Origin: Anniella stebbinsi
Taxonomy: Eukaryota; Chordata; Lepidosauria; Squamata; Anniellidae
Direction of reading: 5' to 3'
DNA length: 64,000 bases
Assembly (NCBI GenBank): GCA_029215795.1
Contig: JARDYH010000002.1
Coordinates: forward strand, 38,176,001 to 38,240,000
Made by a program: the position numbers and the translations under genes
Shown here: one piece after another, positions 1 through 10,954 of the stretch
Numbering within the stretch: the stretch's first letter is position 1
How the letters are laid out: every line of letters begins with the position of its first letter
The notes under the pieces: generated by a model
Told to the model about the DNA's origin: nothing
The model's database searches: none
The model's input: the letters and a program-made list of their open reading frames with translations, nothing else

Positions 1-275
1 CAATTTGCAATTAATTATGTTTGTTTAATTATACTTGACTTTTTTGATATTAAAAACACACACGTTAGAATACGTTGTTATAGAAGATAGCCTAATTCTT
101 TAAAAAAGCTTTATGTACATAAATAAACTCTTGACTTTGAATTATAGTGAAAACCATTGTTGTTCTGGAATCTGTGTGTCAAGAGGTTTCCAATGAAGTG
201 TGTTTCATGAGAATTGGTCAATGGGATGGCAGTCAAAAAGGAATGACCAACTAACTCCCGACTTTGAATTATATA

Positions 276-509
276 TACTGTATTTCTTCGATTCTAAGAC
301 ACCGTCAATTGTAAGATGCACCTTAATTTCAGTACCACCAACACAAAAAAAGCTTTGATTCTAAGAATAAATAAATAAAATAAAATGCTAAAATATATCT
401 AAAATTAAAAAACTGTGATTCTAAGACGCCATTGATTCTAAGACGCAACCTGTTTTTAGAAACGTTTATATGGGAAAAAAGTGTGTCTTAGAATCGAAGA
501 AATACGGTA
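276..509. mobile_element. Short foldback DNA element (MITE), possibly Tc1/mariner-like
   Basis: This is a 234-bp segment with terminal inverted repeats of about 27 bp. Left end: TACTGTATTTCTTCGATTCT continuing with AAGACAC. The right end is its reverse complement with one mismatch. The ends carry TA, compatible with a TA target duplication. The interior is AT-rich with no coding capacity, and motifs like GATTCTAAGACGC recur inside. The superfamily is inferred only from the TA ends. Confidence 0.7.
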
Positions 510-2254
510 ATAAAGTTGCGGCCCTAGCTTACCCAACCTTCTGTGTGTCATCTCTATATTTCGAGTTTTGGTTGCAATGTTTCTTGATCTATTGAACTGT
601 CTCATTTCTGTGGTGTTCCTTTCATAAGCAATGCTTTAGCATTCAGTGGCTAGAGTTCCAATGCACGCTGTTCTAAATTCTTCCTGGCTCATCCTTGATT
701 ATAATATGACGTGGGAAATGTTCAGATGCTGTATTCAGAGATAATGCTACAGAAATGTCTTTAATATTAGAGCAGAGATGGGCAAATTTGTCTTTTTCCC
801 CCCTCACAAAGACTATATTTCTAATGAAGTTATGTAACGGCTGGCTAGATATGTTCAAAAATGAATATCATTGGCAGCACTTAAATTCAACTAGCAGCCC
901 TATTTATGGAAATTATTCACAAAGCCATCTACATTATCTGTAAAGCAAAATGGTGGACTTCAAAAGAAAGTGTAAAATTGGATGTTTGGAAGAAAGCCTA
1001 ACACTTTTTATGAAACTCGCTAGTAGAATCCCTTTCACTGAGTATGATACTCATTCAGCAGGCCTATACTTTCATTTGCCCTGACTGTAAAAGATGGGGC
1101 TTGTAATTAAACTATAGTTGAATAGGAACAACAAATCACCATAATGTATATATGCTGGTTAAGGTGGTTGCCACACCACCTTAATTTATAGGGTTGTACC
1201 CAGACAGGCCTATTTTTCAGGGGGTTACAAATGTATTTGCAGCAGTGTCAGGGGAGTCAGATGGCATTGCAGTTGTGAACCTTTCACATTGGAGGAATTA
1301 GCCCAATACAATTCTTTGCAAAGCGCCACATCTTCTCTTGTCACAGAATGAGGTGAGAGGAGAATGATACCACTGCAGGATCTTCCTGTACTTTAGCATT
1401 CTTCCCTGTACTAAGCAACTTGCAATATTTATTTATTTATTTTGCAGAATTGTGGTGGTGAAAGAGGCATTACACTGTAACCTATGTCAGGAGTATGACA
1501 CAGGTTGCAACTGGATGCCATTACTTTGTCAAGAATGTAAGTTTATTTATAGCCACCTGATCAGTGCTTTCATTTTCAACAAATGATGTGGATTAAGCTA
1601 CTGGCAAGATGCATCCTTGAGTACAAGGATTTCCTCCCATTTCCCCAACGGACGGCCCCTTGTGCTCACTTATTTACACAGTGGGAAAACACCAGGTCTT
1701 TAAACACAGAGAAAGACGTAAGTGTGCATGTCAGGTCACAACATCAGTTAGAAGGACTCAGCTAGTTCCCATTAATGAGAAAGAATTCTGAATGTGTTAT
1801 TCATAAGTAGGAGCTGTCCTAGCTTGGACTTCAAGTTGCTCTTTGCCAAGTATAGACTTGGATTGATCTTACACTGTCTAGATTCATTGTTTTTAATTCT
1901 GACAACTCAATTCATGGGCCTGGGGAATAGTATTAAAGAGTATATCATGCTTCCACCCATAAAGCTGCTCAGAGCCACTATTTGCATAGTTTGTGAACTT
2001 TTTTCCAGCTAGCAACTGTAGCTTATCCATCCAAGAGCTCTGATTGTTCTGTGATTGCCCCATGCCTTAATCCATTACTTTGGCACAGCCTCCATAGTTC
2101 TTTCAATTAGGCTGTCTAATTGGTGCTGATTCTCCATTCTGGCCATTCTTTCCTATTCTTCCATTCAAATTCTAACACCTATTTTAAATAATGTTGATAT
2201 TAGCCTTGTATCTGAAACAGCTAGAAACCCAGTAAGTAAGGGTGCCTGGGCCCC

Positions 2255-2480
2255 ACCCTTATTTCTCACAATTATATCCTACTTTTCCTCCAAAGGGTTC
2301 AGCGAGGTGAACAGGTGGTTAGCCCTATTTTATCCTCAGAACAGGCCTCTGAGGTAGGATGGGCTGAGAGATGGTGACTGGTCCAAGGTCACCCAGTGAA
2401 GTTCATGATAGTCAGATGGGGATTTGAACTCTTGCTTCCCTGCTCCAAGTCCAACACTCTAATCACTACAACACCCTGAC
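2255..2480 (+). repeat. MIR/L3-like ancient interspersed repeat fragment
   Basis: The segment carries the typical run of phrases TTATCCTCAGAACAGGC..GAGGTAGG..GGTCCAAGGTCACCCAGTG..GATTTGAACTCTTG..CTAATCACTACA. This wording is shared by the L3/CR1 and MIR group of old tetrapod repeats. Subfamily assignment needs a library search. Confidence 0.6.
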
Positions 2481-3799
2481 TGTGTATATGTTGGATTCTA
2501 CTCTGGGTAACAGTTGTAACTGCTCATAGCCTAGTCACCTATTAGTTTAAAGAAACTAGCAGGTTTTCGGGAATAGTATAGCATGGCTCAGTATAGCCCC
2601 AATGGTAGGGAATGATGGCAGTTGTAGTCATAAACATATGGAGCGCACCATTTTGGGGAAGGATGGTGTAAGCTCTGTCATTAAACCTGAATATTAAAAA
2701 GCTGGAAGCGGTTATAGACATACACTAACCTTCATCCCAGTATATCATTTAGTTCACGCGTTGGTGCTTTAAGAATGCAGCATTGCTCTAACCCATCTTT
2801 CTCCCACCATAATTTGGAAGACTATGTTCAAATAAATACAGCCACATTTGGGGTACATTCTCATGGGTAAAGCAACTGGATTGATAAAGTTAAAGACACG
2901 GATGCCTCCAGGATGTGCAGAACCTTGACTCTGAACTTCAGCATTGCTGCTGCCTGCCAATGTACGTGAGTGTGGTGGACGATGTGCATGTACCAGTGCT
3001 TGGCCAGAATGGGAGGGACCCGAAACAGGAGTGAGTCACTGAGTGCCATAGCAACAGTTCCTTTCAGCTGCATCCCATGTGCATCTGCAGCAGCATCTCT
3101 GCTCAGCACTAGTGACAGCTTTTCAGCTCCATGCTCCCTCCCCCACTAGCTTCTGTTGTGCATGGGAGGCTTTGCCACTGCCAGCCAAAACAGTACCATG
3201 TGGGAGACAAAACACACAGCCTCCTGTTGACGCTGCCTTTTCCTTAGTCCCTTATTGTCCCTTTGTGGTTCTTGCTGCTCATCTCCTGGGAAACAGATGG
3301 AAGAAGCCGCCATAAGCAGCCCAAAGTGCATTTTGAAGCCACCATCTCAATGCACTCCCACCACACACACACCATGTTCCCCTTTAGGACTCAAGCAACC
3401 TCTACAGTCCTGAGAGGGAACATGGGGGTAAATTTGGCAAAGCCTGAGCTTTCAAGGCGCTGCCCCCAGCGAGGCCCCTTGATGAGGAGGTTCTGCTCAG
3501 CTGATGGTTGCCTTGAATGGGCTGGGTTGACTATGGGCTAAGATGTACTGAGAGATTCCCACGGTGGGGAAAAAGGTTTACCAGTCCACAAAGTTTAATC
3601 ATCTGGTGAACAGGCCCCATTGAGGTGGCTTCCACAGGTTTGATCCTGAAGGCCCAGTCCTGCTTAGAGTGTCCTACTGGGATAGTTCCGCCTTGACTCA
3701 AAGGGCGAGTCCTTGGGGAGGGTGCCTTACATGGTGAGGGGGGGCGGCCAACTAAAAGACATCCTTTTCTCCACCTCGTGGCTCCCTTCAGCCTGGTCT

Positions 3800-4900
3800 C
3801 CCTCCTCCCTTCCTCCAGGGGCTGCTCTGCTCGTCTATTCGCCCGAGGAGAGAAGCAGACCCGCCGTGCGGGGCCGCCACTAACCCGCCCAGCCGCCCTT
3901 TCTGTACCTTGACACTGCTTTGGCTGGTCTGGGTCTCCACCTCGACGCCACAGCAGTGGTGCACTCCGGCGGTCCTGCCTTCTCGGCCGGCGGGCTCCCT
4001 GCGCTGGCGGGCCGGGCAGTTTGGCGGCAGCTGGCGGCTTTGGTAGGCGAGCACCGAAGGGATGGAGTCGGCCGCGTCGGTCTTGATGAAGAGGCCGTGC
4101 AAGGTGGCGGCCGTGCCCTGCGAGATGGTGGTGGTCTGGTGCGGGGAATTGGACTCGTCCGAGTCCCGGCAGTATATCACGCCGCTCTGCGAGACGTGGA
4201 TGCTGGGAGCGCAGCCCATCCCTCTGCCGCTCCGCCGCCGCCGCCTCGCCACGCCGCCACCCCTTGCACCAAGCAAGACGGCGGGGCCACGGAAGCTGCC
4301 CCCGGAGCTCTTGAGCTTCGGAGGACGCCGAGCGGAGCCTGCCTTCCTCCTGCACAGCGCAGCCCGGGCTAGAGAGTTGCCGGCTGCGGCGGCCTTGTGC
4401 TGCTGAGCATCTCCTTTCCCTCGGCCGGAGCTACTCGCACTGCCTGTCTCAGGGCGCGGGGAGTTTCTCCCTAGGGAGCCCCATGGGTTCCCCGCAAAGC
4501 CTGCCTCCTGCGGCGGGAGCCCCCTGCCATCTCCTCTTGCCGGGCAGAGAAGAACAGCCTGAACCCGCTGCTGCACTCCATCAGGGCATCGTTTTTCACA
4601 CCCCTGTCAGGGAGGAGGAACCTGGCGGAACGGAAGGCTGCCCTTCTGGGGAAACTTTGCGCGCTGCTGCCGCCGCCTGGAGCAGAGCGCTCCTCTCGGT
4701 TTGCGCGGCCAACGGCCGCGGCAACCTCGACAACCTCTCCCGCCTTTCGCGCGCCTTCCTTCGACTGCCGTAATCCTGAGTCTGCGCTCTCAGTAATCGC
4801 TCTGGGTTTCTCTTCCTCGTCTCTTGCACACGCGCGCCCCAAAACCGGCCTGGACACAATCGCCTCCTCCCTCCACTCTGACTTCAGCAGCCACAGGTTA
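3800..4900. promoter_or_regulatory. CpG island covering the PDE8B first exon and promoter
   Basis: This is a GC-rich, CpG-dense block with many CGG/GCC runs that stands out against AT-rich flanks. It contains the PDE8B start codon (4219, minus strand) and extends about 700 bp upstream of it, as expected for a CpG-island promoter and 5' UTR. No TATA box stands out. The several 80-260 codon open frames on both strands here result from high GC and are not counted as genes. The exact transcription start cannot be read from sequence. Confidence 0.8.
3908..4219 (-). CDS. PDE8B: PDE8B coding exon 1 (N-terminus of cAMP phosphodiesterase 8B)
   Basis: PDE8B is a high-affinity, IBMX-insensitive cAMP-specific phosphodiesterase. 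This exon encodes only its 104-residue N-terminus; the REC-like, PAS and catalytic HD domains would be in exons to the left, outside the window. The protein begins [20 protein letters not shown]. MGCxxS is an N-myristoylation/palmitoylation signature (Gly2, Cys3), and the [20 protein letters not shown] stretch is characteristic of 8B rather than 8A. The exon ends with an HCC..VE(V)ETQT..SVK segment also known in mammalian PDE8B. The sequence AAG|GTACAG gives a consensus donor at 3907-3906, in phase 0. The start at 4219 was chosen by homology and the acylation motif: the frame stays open upstream to about 4576, but with low-complexity Arg/Gly-rich sequence. The middle of the exon (roughly residues 45-85) differs from mammals, as expected for a disordered linker. 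Confidence is high that this is PDE8B. Confidence 0.93.
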
Positions 4901-5146
4901 GAGCGCAGACTGCTACAATTGGCTTTGCTCTCGATAAGAAGACCAAAGGACAAGGACGGGATAGATGGAAGAGGACCAGGGAAGTGTTGTACTCTCTGTT
5001 TTACACCGCTCCCCGCCCCCAACACACACAGGTGTGAAATGCAATGGTGCAGCCATAAATGAGAGGGTAAGTAAGGGTCAAGGTGCAGTTAATGGTGAGT
5101 GGTTTTTTATTATTACATAAAGCACTTGTGCGGGTACTTCAAGTTA

Positions 5147-5501
5147 GGCCTCCTCCACACGGGGCGTTTAATGAGCCTTGAAGGCTCATTATAAATTTTA
5201 CCTACACACCAGCGGAGCGCAAAACGGGCGTACAGGCGCGTTATCTCCCCGATAATGCGCATTTTCGAACGCGCGTTAAATAGCGACTTTTATTTTGCTC
5301 CGGCCGTTAAAGCGCGTTTTCGCTGTGTGAACAAGCGATTATGCGCATTAACTACCTGGAAAGCGCTTTTTGGGCATCTTTTAATGCACTTCGCCGCTTC
5401 TCGCCGCCTCCCGTGCAGAGGGATTGTGAGTAAATGCGCCTCCGCGATAATGCGCATAATCGCGGAACCAGGCGCAAAGGCGCATTCTTGTGGAGGGGGC
5501 C
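5147..5501 (+). mobile_element. Harbinger-like MITE, copy 1
   Basis: This is a 355-bp element with ends GGCCTCCTCCAC..GTGGAGGGGGCC flanked by TTA on both sides (5144-5146 and 5502-5504). A 3-bp TWA duplication is typical of PIF/Harbinger elements. The interior is unusually CpG-rich, with repeated TGCGCAT/ATGCGCA motifs and a GGCCGTTAAAGCGC core. A related copy in the opposite orientation lies at 33309-33637. It sits about 250 bp beyond the PDE8B CpG island. It has no coding capacity. Confidence 0.75.
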
Positions 5502-5504
5502 TTA

Positions 5505-6950
5505 GATTGGGGCAATAGTGCTGAAGCAAGGGATGTTTCATCCTTTCATCCTGGGTGATTTCCCGAACTAAATGGCCCATCTCCCAAGGAACTGTTTGCC
5601 CCATTGAGGAAAACATACAGCTACTGTGTAAAGTGTACTTTTTTGGCCCTCAGTTTCTCCTCGTCCCCCATCTACTTCCCTGGCAAGCCCAGTAATGATT
5701 CCCTCCCCAACTATGCTCCAAATTATAGCTTATTTACATTGACCCATGGAACAAAATGGGTCCTTTGAGAATCGAATTGGCCCTATCTGTGTAGTCCCAC
5801 CCACTCAACTATGTCCCATGGTTCTGTGGTTTCTTGCTAATGCTAGACTGGGGGTAGGCAATGTGGTGCCTTCCTTGGCACCCTCCAAAACACACAACTC
5901 CAGATTTTGATCTTAAAAACACATTTTTTTATTTTCTTATTGGCAGCTGGGATTGCTTCAATGTGAAGTGGGAGCCCCTAGATGATGTCACATTAATTTC
6001 CCATGAATGCCTCTAGGCAGGTTATTTTTCCTTTGTGACTGGCCATGCCCACCCAATTTATGGTTGTGCCCAGGACAATTTCTCAAATTTCCAAATGTGC
6101 CCAGTGGTAGACTGACTGAACTCAAGAAAGTGGTTTTAAATAATCAATGGATAGACATTAGTCCCAGAGCCAGGCAGGATTTATTTACCCCAGCAAGTGC
6201 AAAAGCTTAGTGAATATTTTTTGTTTATATATGACAGAAGTGTCTCAGAAAAGTGAGTCTTACAAAATTCCAGGAGGGGGGGGGGCTGTGTGATGACACA
6301 GTTCATCTTGAGTTCATCAATATGGCTGCCACACTATTATGTAGTTGCCACATTTAAATATGCATAACTTCTCACCCTTTTATGCTACAGAGATGAAAGT
6401 TTTTCTGAAATGTTTGAAATTTAATGACAAATACTTTTTGTAATTACACACATTTTGTTAACTCCATTAGTTTTTGAGATAATTTCATTTGAACGTATAA
6501 AATCAGTGTTCACATTGGTTATGTGTGATGTTTAACCATGATTTACTAAAAAATATACAACTTCTGAAAGAATACTCAAGAACAAAAAAGTTGCATTTTT
6601 AATGAGGATTAAGAAAATGTATAATAACATGGGGTTTACCCCAACACTTAGGGAATTATGAGTGATATCTCGTTATATGTCCACTTTCTCAGGATTGTAT
6701 GATTTTACAGTTTGTCATACAGGGCTTTCATTTCAAAAGTATCCACCCTAAATATCTCTCGATCTGATGCACAGTTGAACATGTTCAAATGTTCTTTACA
6801 AAATTTCAAACAGGACGAGTATGATGATATATAAAAAAGACTATTTATTAGGTTGAATTGTTTTTGACAAATGTTTTTAAAATCTTCAGCAAAAAATTAC
6901 AATTTACAAAATAAAAACTATGTTCTGGGAGAAGGGTTAACAAATAAATT
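5505..6950. other. Intergenic stretch without recognisable genes
   Basis: This is AT-rich sequence. The part from about 6290 to 6950 directly adjoins the transposon-type pseudogene at 6951-7979 (minus strand). It may be that element's 3' non-coding region, but nothing in it is diagnostic. Confidence 0.4.
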
Positions 6951-7979
6951 TCATTGGATGTCCTCTTCACTTTCATTGGAACTGCTATCATCACTGTCAA
7001 AATCACTTTCCTCGTCTTCTTTTTCACTGTCCTCTTCTGTGGCTGTTTCAAGATTTTCTGGGAGTGTTGGACCATCGTACCATTTTATGTGGTACCTGCC
7101 ATTTTCCAAGTACCAGTCGCGTTCAGTAGGATCAAGCCCGTCAGGTTTTCTACAATCTGCTTGTTTCCACAGCCATGACATTGAATTGCTTCTTTTAATC
7201 TTTTGGATCAATGCAGGTTTAGATGGAGGCAGCATTGTTGGGTCAATCCCTTGTTTTCTTCATAAATAGACTGCATCTTACTTCACACACAGTGGAGTAT
7301 CTAGGGTGGCCGTACATGGCACAGACAAATTTCTCCAATCCAGCTATCTTTTCTTCGGTTAAAGTTAATGACTCACCTAGGTGGCTGAGAATTTCTTGGA
7401 ATTCATGATTTCAAATGGTTTAACTTTTCCCTGTCTTGCAAATGCAGCTGTAAAATCAGACCCTGTAAAAGTGTGGTAGCCAGACAAGGCCTCTACCAGA
7501 TCATATCCGAGCTCCTCGGTGATACAAGTTACATTGATCGTCTTTCTGCTGTTGTTAGAAGACACGCCACAATCAAACCAAACCCAAGAGTTTAGGAAGT
7601 GCTTTTGTTGGTAAATTAACAGAACCAACACATCAGTGTCATTTGCTCTAACCAGGATATTCTTTGCCTGATCACTACTATGTGATATATGTTGGATGTG
7701 CCAAATAATCCTTGTGTCTACCTCTTGATGATGGCAAGCAAGATCAGACACCTCTGTTGCCTCAACACTGACATTGTTGCTGGTGTATTTGTAACACACA
7801 GTCTCTGCTCCAACAAAGAGAATTTGCCTGCCAGGAGTGAAGTATGCTTCTGATTTTTCCACTCATTGCATAGGAAAGATGTAAGTGATGTTTTAAACTG
7901 CTCATTCCGAAGTGCATCAACTACCTTTTGGGGGGTCTTCTGATCTGTGGCTGTTACTTTGATGTCACTAGTTGGTACA
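6951..7979 (-). pseudogene. Broken transposon-type gene with PIN/FEN1-like motifs (C-terminal two thirds)
   Basis: On the minus strand three open segments together resemble a widespread repeat-encoded eukaryotic protein family of unknown name. The first, about 7979-7855, contains KVTATDQKTPQKVVDALR. The second, 7862-7377, contains CHHQEVDTRIIWH, ANDTDVLVLLIY and GYHTFTGSDFTAAFARQGK. The third, about 7376-6951, contains LTLTEEKIAGLEKFVCAMYG followed by an acidic tail. The E-x-D-T, D-T-D-V-L and TGSD motifs recall the acidic residues of FEN1/XPG-like (PIN-fold) nucleases; that link is inference from motif spacing. The segments are split by frameshifts near 7855 and 7377 and a stop near 7240, so the copy is dead. 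Its expected N-terminal part lies next to it in the opposite orientation (7982-8110). Confidence 0.6.
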
Positions 7980-7981
7980 GT

Positions 7982-8110
7982 TGTTCACCGTTCATGTTCA
8001 CAATCGTTTCTACTTTGATATATACGGAGCTATTGCACGTAAATTACTGGAGTACATTACTAGTAGTACACCAGCTAAGGAAGTGCACTTGGTGTTTGAC
8101 ACTTACGGCT
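7982..8110 (+). pseudogene. Inverted N-terminal piece of the same transposon-type gene
   Basis: The plus strand reads an uninterrupted stretch of about 43 codons containing RFYFDIYGAIARKLLEYITS and KEVHLVFDTYG. In intact members of the family a V-x-D-x-Y segment precedes the EADTR and DTDVL segments on the same strand. Here the order is right but the strand is flipped relative to 6951-7979, so an internal inversion is inferred. After 8110 the similarity stops and CpG-rich repeat-like sequence follows. Confidence 0.5.
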
Positions 8111-9060
8111 ATCACTTACCTGCTTCCACGATCCTCTCCCAGCGTCCAGATGGCCGTGCGACATCCCTGAAGGGAAGAGGGCTGCTGTGGCCGCCATTAA
8201 TTTTTATTTTTGGGGGGGAAGAAGAGCCGTGAACGGGGGGCAAAAAAGGTTTTTAAAAGCCCACTCCCCTGCCATCGCAGGGATGGCGAAATTGCTGCCC
8301 ACCACATGGGCACAGAGCCTCCCCCCCTCCGCAGCTCCGTGCCCATTTCCAGTGTCATGCTTACTCGCGAGGAGGCGGGATCGTGCACCACACATCCCGC
8401 GGTCCTCAGGATGATCTCGGGACTGTGGGGAAAATCGGAATAACTGGGCAACTAGTTATCCCGTGAAAATGGAGGGGTCGTCCCTCGTTGCTCCCGGAAT
8501 CCTCTGTATGTCATTTGATGCACAGGGATGACCCCAAGAAAAATGGCTAGTGTAGACATGGACTTTGTCTACTTTTAAAACCCCAGAAATTACACAGTTT
8601 CTTCCCAGAACAATTAACATATATTAGCTTTGGATGTTACCTTGCCACACAGCAAGAGAAGGCAACATTTCTCATTGCCTCTGTGATAAGATCTCATCCA
8701 AACTGGAGAAGGTTGCATCCCTTCCAACTAGGAGATCTGCAAGCATCTGATGTGAGGAAATCTTTCCCTTTCCCTGGGCAGGGGAGATGCAACCGCCATA
8801 TCTCTGACATGATGTGGTTGCAAAGGAATAGGAAGCATGAGGAATTTTGGTGCAGCCTGTTACTCTCTGGCAAGGTAATAGGCAAATCCAGTTTGGGCAA
8901 AGGAATAAATAGGGTTAACAAAAGGAGCTGGGGGAGTTACCTGACAGATGACAAATGGAAGACAAAAGGTAATGAGATAGTGCTCTAGAAATGACTTTGC
9001 AGATGAAGTGGGCTTTTGGAGGAGAAATGGGAATAAGAAAAAAAAACGATTGCTTGATTG
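8111..9060. other. Intergenic, unclassified repeat-like sequence
   Basis: The part at 8150-8540 is CpG-rich with GGGATGACCCC- and GACATCCC-type phrases that suggest a degraded non-autonomous DNA transposon, but clean ends are not visible. No genes are seen in 8540-9060. Confidence 0.35.
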
Positions 9061-9064
9061 ATTG

Positions 9065-9420
9065 TATTTCTGTGCCAACTTTCTGAAGCCAACCACAAAT
9101 TTTTCAGAAAATAGAAACCACAATCAGATAAAAACATAGCAAAATGTTAAGGACAACTTTTAAAAGCCATAACAATAATTTAAAATGCCAAGTTTAGAAG
9201 GTATGTCTTGACTCCCTTCTTGAATGCAGAGAGAGAGTGAGGACCAGTTGCAGCTTCAAAGAGAGTGTTTTCCAGAGTTTGGGAGCAACATAGGAGAAAT
9301 TGGAAGAGCCTGCAGGGCCTGTTTCTTGCTACCCTTCTTCCATCCCTGCTACAGGGCAAAAATAGAACCCTGCTGGCTACAGCAAACAGTGGAGATGGGT
9401 ATACAAGGGGACCAGTAGAG
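9065..9420 (-). repeat. LINE-like 3' fragment in reverse orientation
   Basis: Phrases such as CTTGAATGCAGAGAGAG..GTTTTCCAGAGTTTGGGAGC resemble reverse-complemented LINE ORF2 3' ends, parallel to the fragment at 63110-63310. This is weak, by-eye similarity only. Confidence 0.35.
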
Positions 9421-9934
9421 GAATAGGGCTGAATGTTTACTACAACTACAGCATCTTTTCTCTGTGCTTTTCAGTATTCATAGGTATTGGCACCATCTCC
9501 AATTATTACCCAGCAACTACATTATCATGTGACATATCCTGGAATAAAAGTGATTTCCTGAAATACGGGACAAATACTGATGTGCTTGCCTGTTAGAAAA
9601 GTCTGAATGTACAAAATAGTCTTATGAGTCTGCTGACTAATAATCATAAATGACTCCCATCACTGTGATTTTATGAATCCTGATTAAGGGTCTGGGATGT
9701 GACAAACAAATGTTAATGTTTCATAATGGCTGTGGCTGGTCCCCTGAAGGGGCGATTGCCTTGCAGCGGTGGGATCTGAGATAGTATCTGGCTGATTGTG
9801 TGAAAAATGCAGCTCTATTAACCTTGAATCATGAAATCTGATATCTCCTTAATACAGGTGCCAAAGCTTTCTGCTGGTTTTGTGCCACAAACCTGGAGTT
9901 TTGTGTTGCCACCTCTTTGTATAGCCTTTCCCAA

Positions 9935-10020
9935 CTTTGGTCCCTAGATGGTGTTGGACTACAACTTACATCATCCTGACCATGCTAGTGGGGTGATAGG
10001 AATTGTAGTCTAACAAAAGC
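9935..10020. repeat. Squamate hairpin repeat (GGACTACAACT family)
   Basis: The segment reads CCCAACTTTGG..GTTGGACTACAACTT..GGAATTGTAGTCTAACA, two complementary arms around a short loop. Related copies occur at 21262-21765 (split by an LTR), 25470-25615, 26625-26735, 38283-38395, 39708-39820 and 48417-48540. Confidence 0.65.
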
Positions 10021-10029
10021 TGGTGGTTC

Positions 10030-10520
10030 TTTTCAGCAAGCAACACCTTTGCTGAGAGGCCTGCACTGACTGCCTATTCACTACCAGACCAGGTTTAAGG
10101 TTTTGGTATTAGTGCGCAAAGCCCTAAACAACCTGGGACCAGGATACCTGAGAGAGCGCCTTCTCCCTTATCAGCTTGCCCAGGGACTGAGGTCATCAGA
10201 AAGCATGCTCCTGTTGATTCCATATGGACCTACGGCCTGATTGGAGTCCACCCAGAGAAGAGACTTCAGTGTGGTAGCCTCCTTTCTGTGGAACTCCCTG
10301 CCTTTGGAGGTCAGGCAGGCACCAGAATTGTACTGTTTCTGGTGCCTCCTCAAAATGTCTTTATCTCAGGAAGCCTTGCTTAACTGACCGGCCATGGTTT
10401 TATCAGAATTCAGTTTATTTAAAAAATAGTAATGATTTTAATGTGGTGTTTCATTCTTTTATCCTCTTTTGTACCTTTTATTGTTCACCGTTCCGAAATC
10501 TGTCTAGATGTGGAGCGGTA
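10030..10520 (+). mobile_element. L2-like LINE, 3' fragment
   Basis: A decayed ORF2 C-terminus and 3' UTR. GCAAAGCCCTAAACAACCTG, GGACCAGGATACCTGAGAGA and TGGAACTCCCTGCC match the order and wording of the better copy at 56529-57745. There is no intact reading frame. Confidence 0.75.
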
Positions 10521-10691
10521 TTGAAATAAGGAAAGGCTGTTAATGTGTACTTCACAGTTGTGGGGGGGGGTTGTTAACAGAGCTGAGAAATAACATTTAC
10601 ACAGTTTTATAATACAGAGACAGTAAGGTGGAGCAGGGAGACCTGTGAGTTGGCTGAATGCAAAGCACCTTGGAATGCTCTCTCTCTCTCT

Positions 10692-10913
10692 GGCCTCATC
10701 TACACCAAGCAGGATATAGCACTATTAAAGCAGTATATAAAAGACAGGAGCCACACTACTGCTTTATAGCAGTATTGAAGTGCACTGACAACTATTGGGG
10801 CTCATTGACACATACCATACACCATTTTTATACCTCTATATCCTGCTTGGTGTGGCTCCTGCCTTTTATATACTGCTTTCATAGTGCAATATCCTGCTTG
10901 GTGTCAATGAGCC
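10692..10913. mobile_element. Foldback MITE, AAGCAGGATATAGC family, copy 1
   Basis: The arms are almost perfectly complementary. The left arm runs GGCC..CATCTACACC, AAGCAGGATATAGCACTAT and AGCAGTATATAAAA; the right arm is the reverse complement and ends ATCCTGCTTGGTGTC. A second copy is at 24001-24221. It is embedded in CT-rich microsatellite sequence. It has no coding capacity. Confidence 0.75.
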
Positions 10914-10917
10914 TCCC

Positions 10918-10922
10918 CCCCC

Positions 10923-10953
<31 letters not shown>

Positions 10954-10954
10954 G
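10918..10954. repeat. C-run, (CT)n and (CA)n microsatellite
   Basis: A run of C, then CT dinucleotides, then CA dinucleotides, directly after the foldback element. Confidence 0.95.

Larger units (their letters stand above)
1..3907 (-). other. Inferred PDE8B intron 1, start of a presumably long intron
   Basis: Everything left of the exon-1 donor (3907) is taken as intron 1. No second PDE8B exon is visible. The stretch contains a 234-bp foldback element (276-509) and a MIR/L3-like segment (about 2255-2480). The remaining sequence shows no supported coding exon, RNA gene or named repeat. Confidence 0.6.

Noticed and set aside
276..509. Idea that this foldback element is a hAT copy
   Set aside because: The ends carry TA and no 8-bp duplication is visible; a Tc1/mariner-like origin fits better.
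3531..5025. Several 80-274 codon open frames on both strands around the PDE8B first exon
   Set aside because: High GC removes stop codons in all frames. Only the MGCAPS frame shows family resemblance and a proper splice donor.
10181..10353. Minus-strand open frame over the L2-like fragment
   Set aside because: Antisense of a decayed LINE ORF2.
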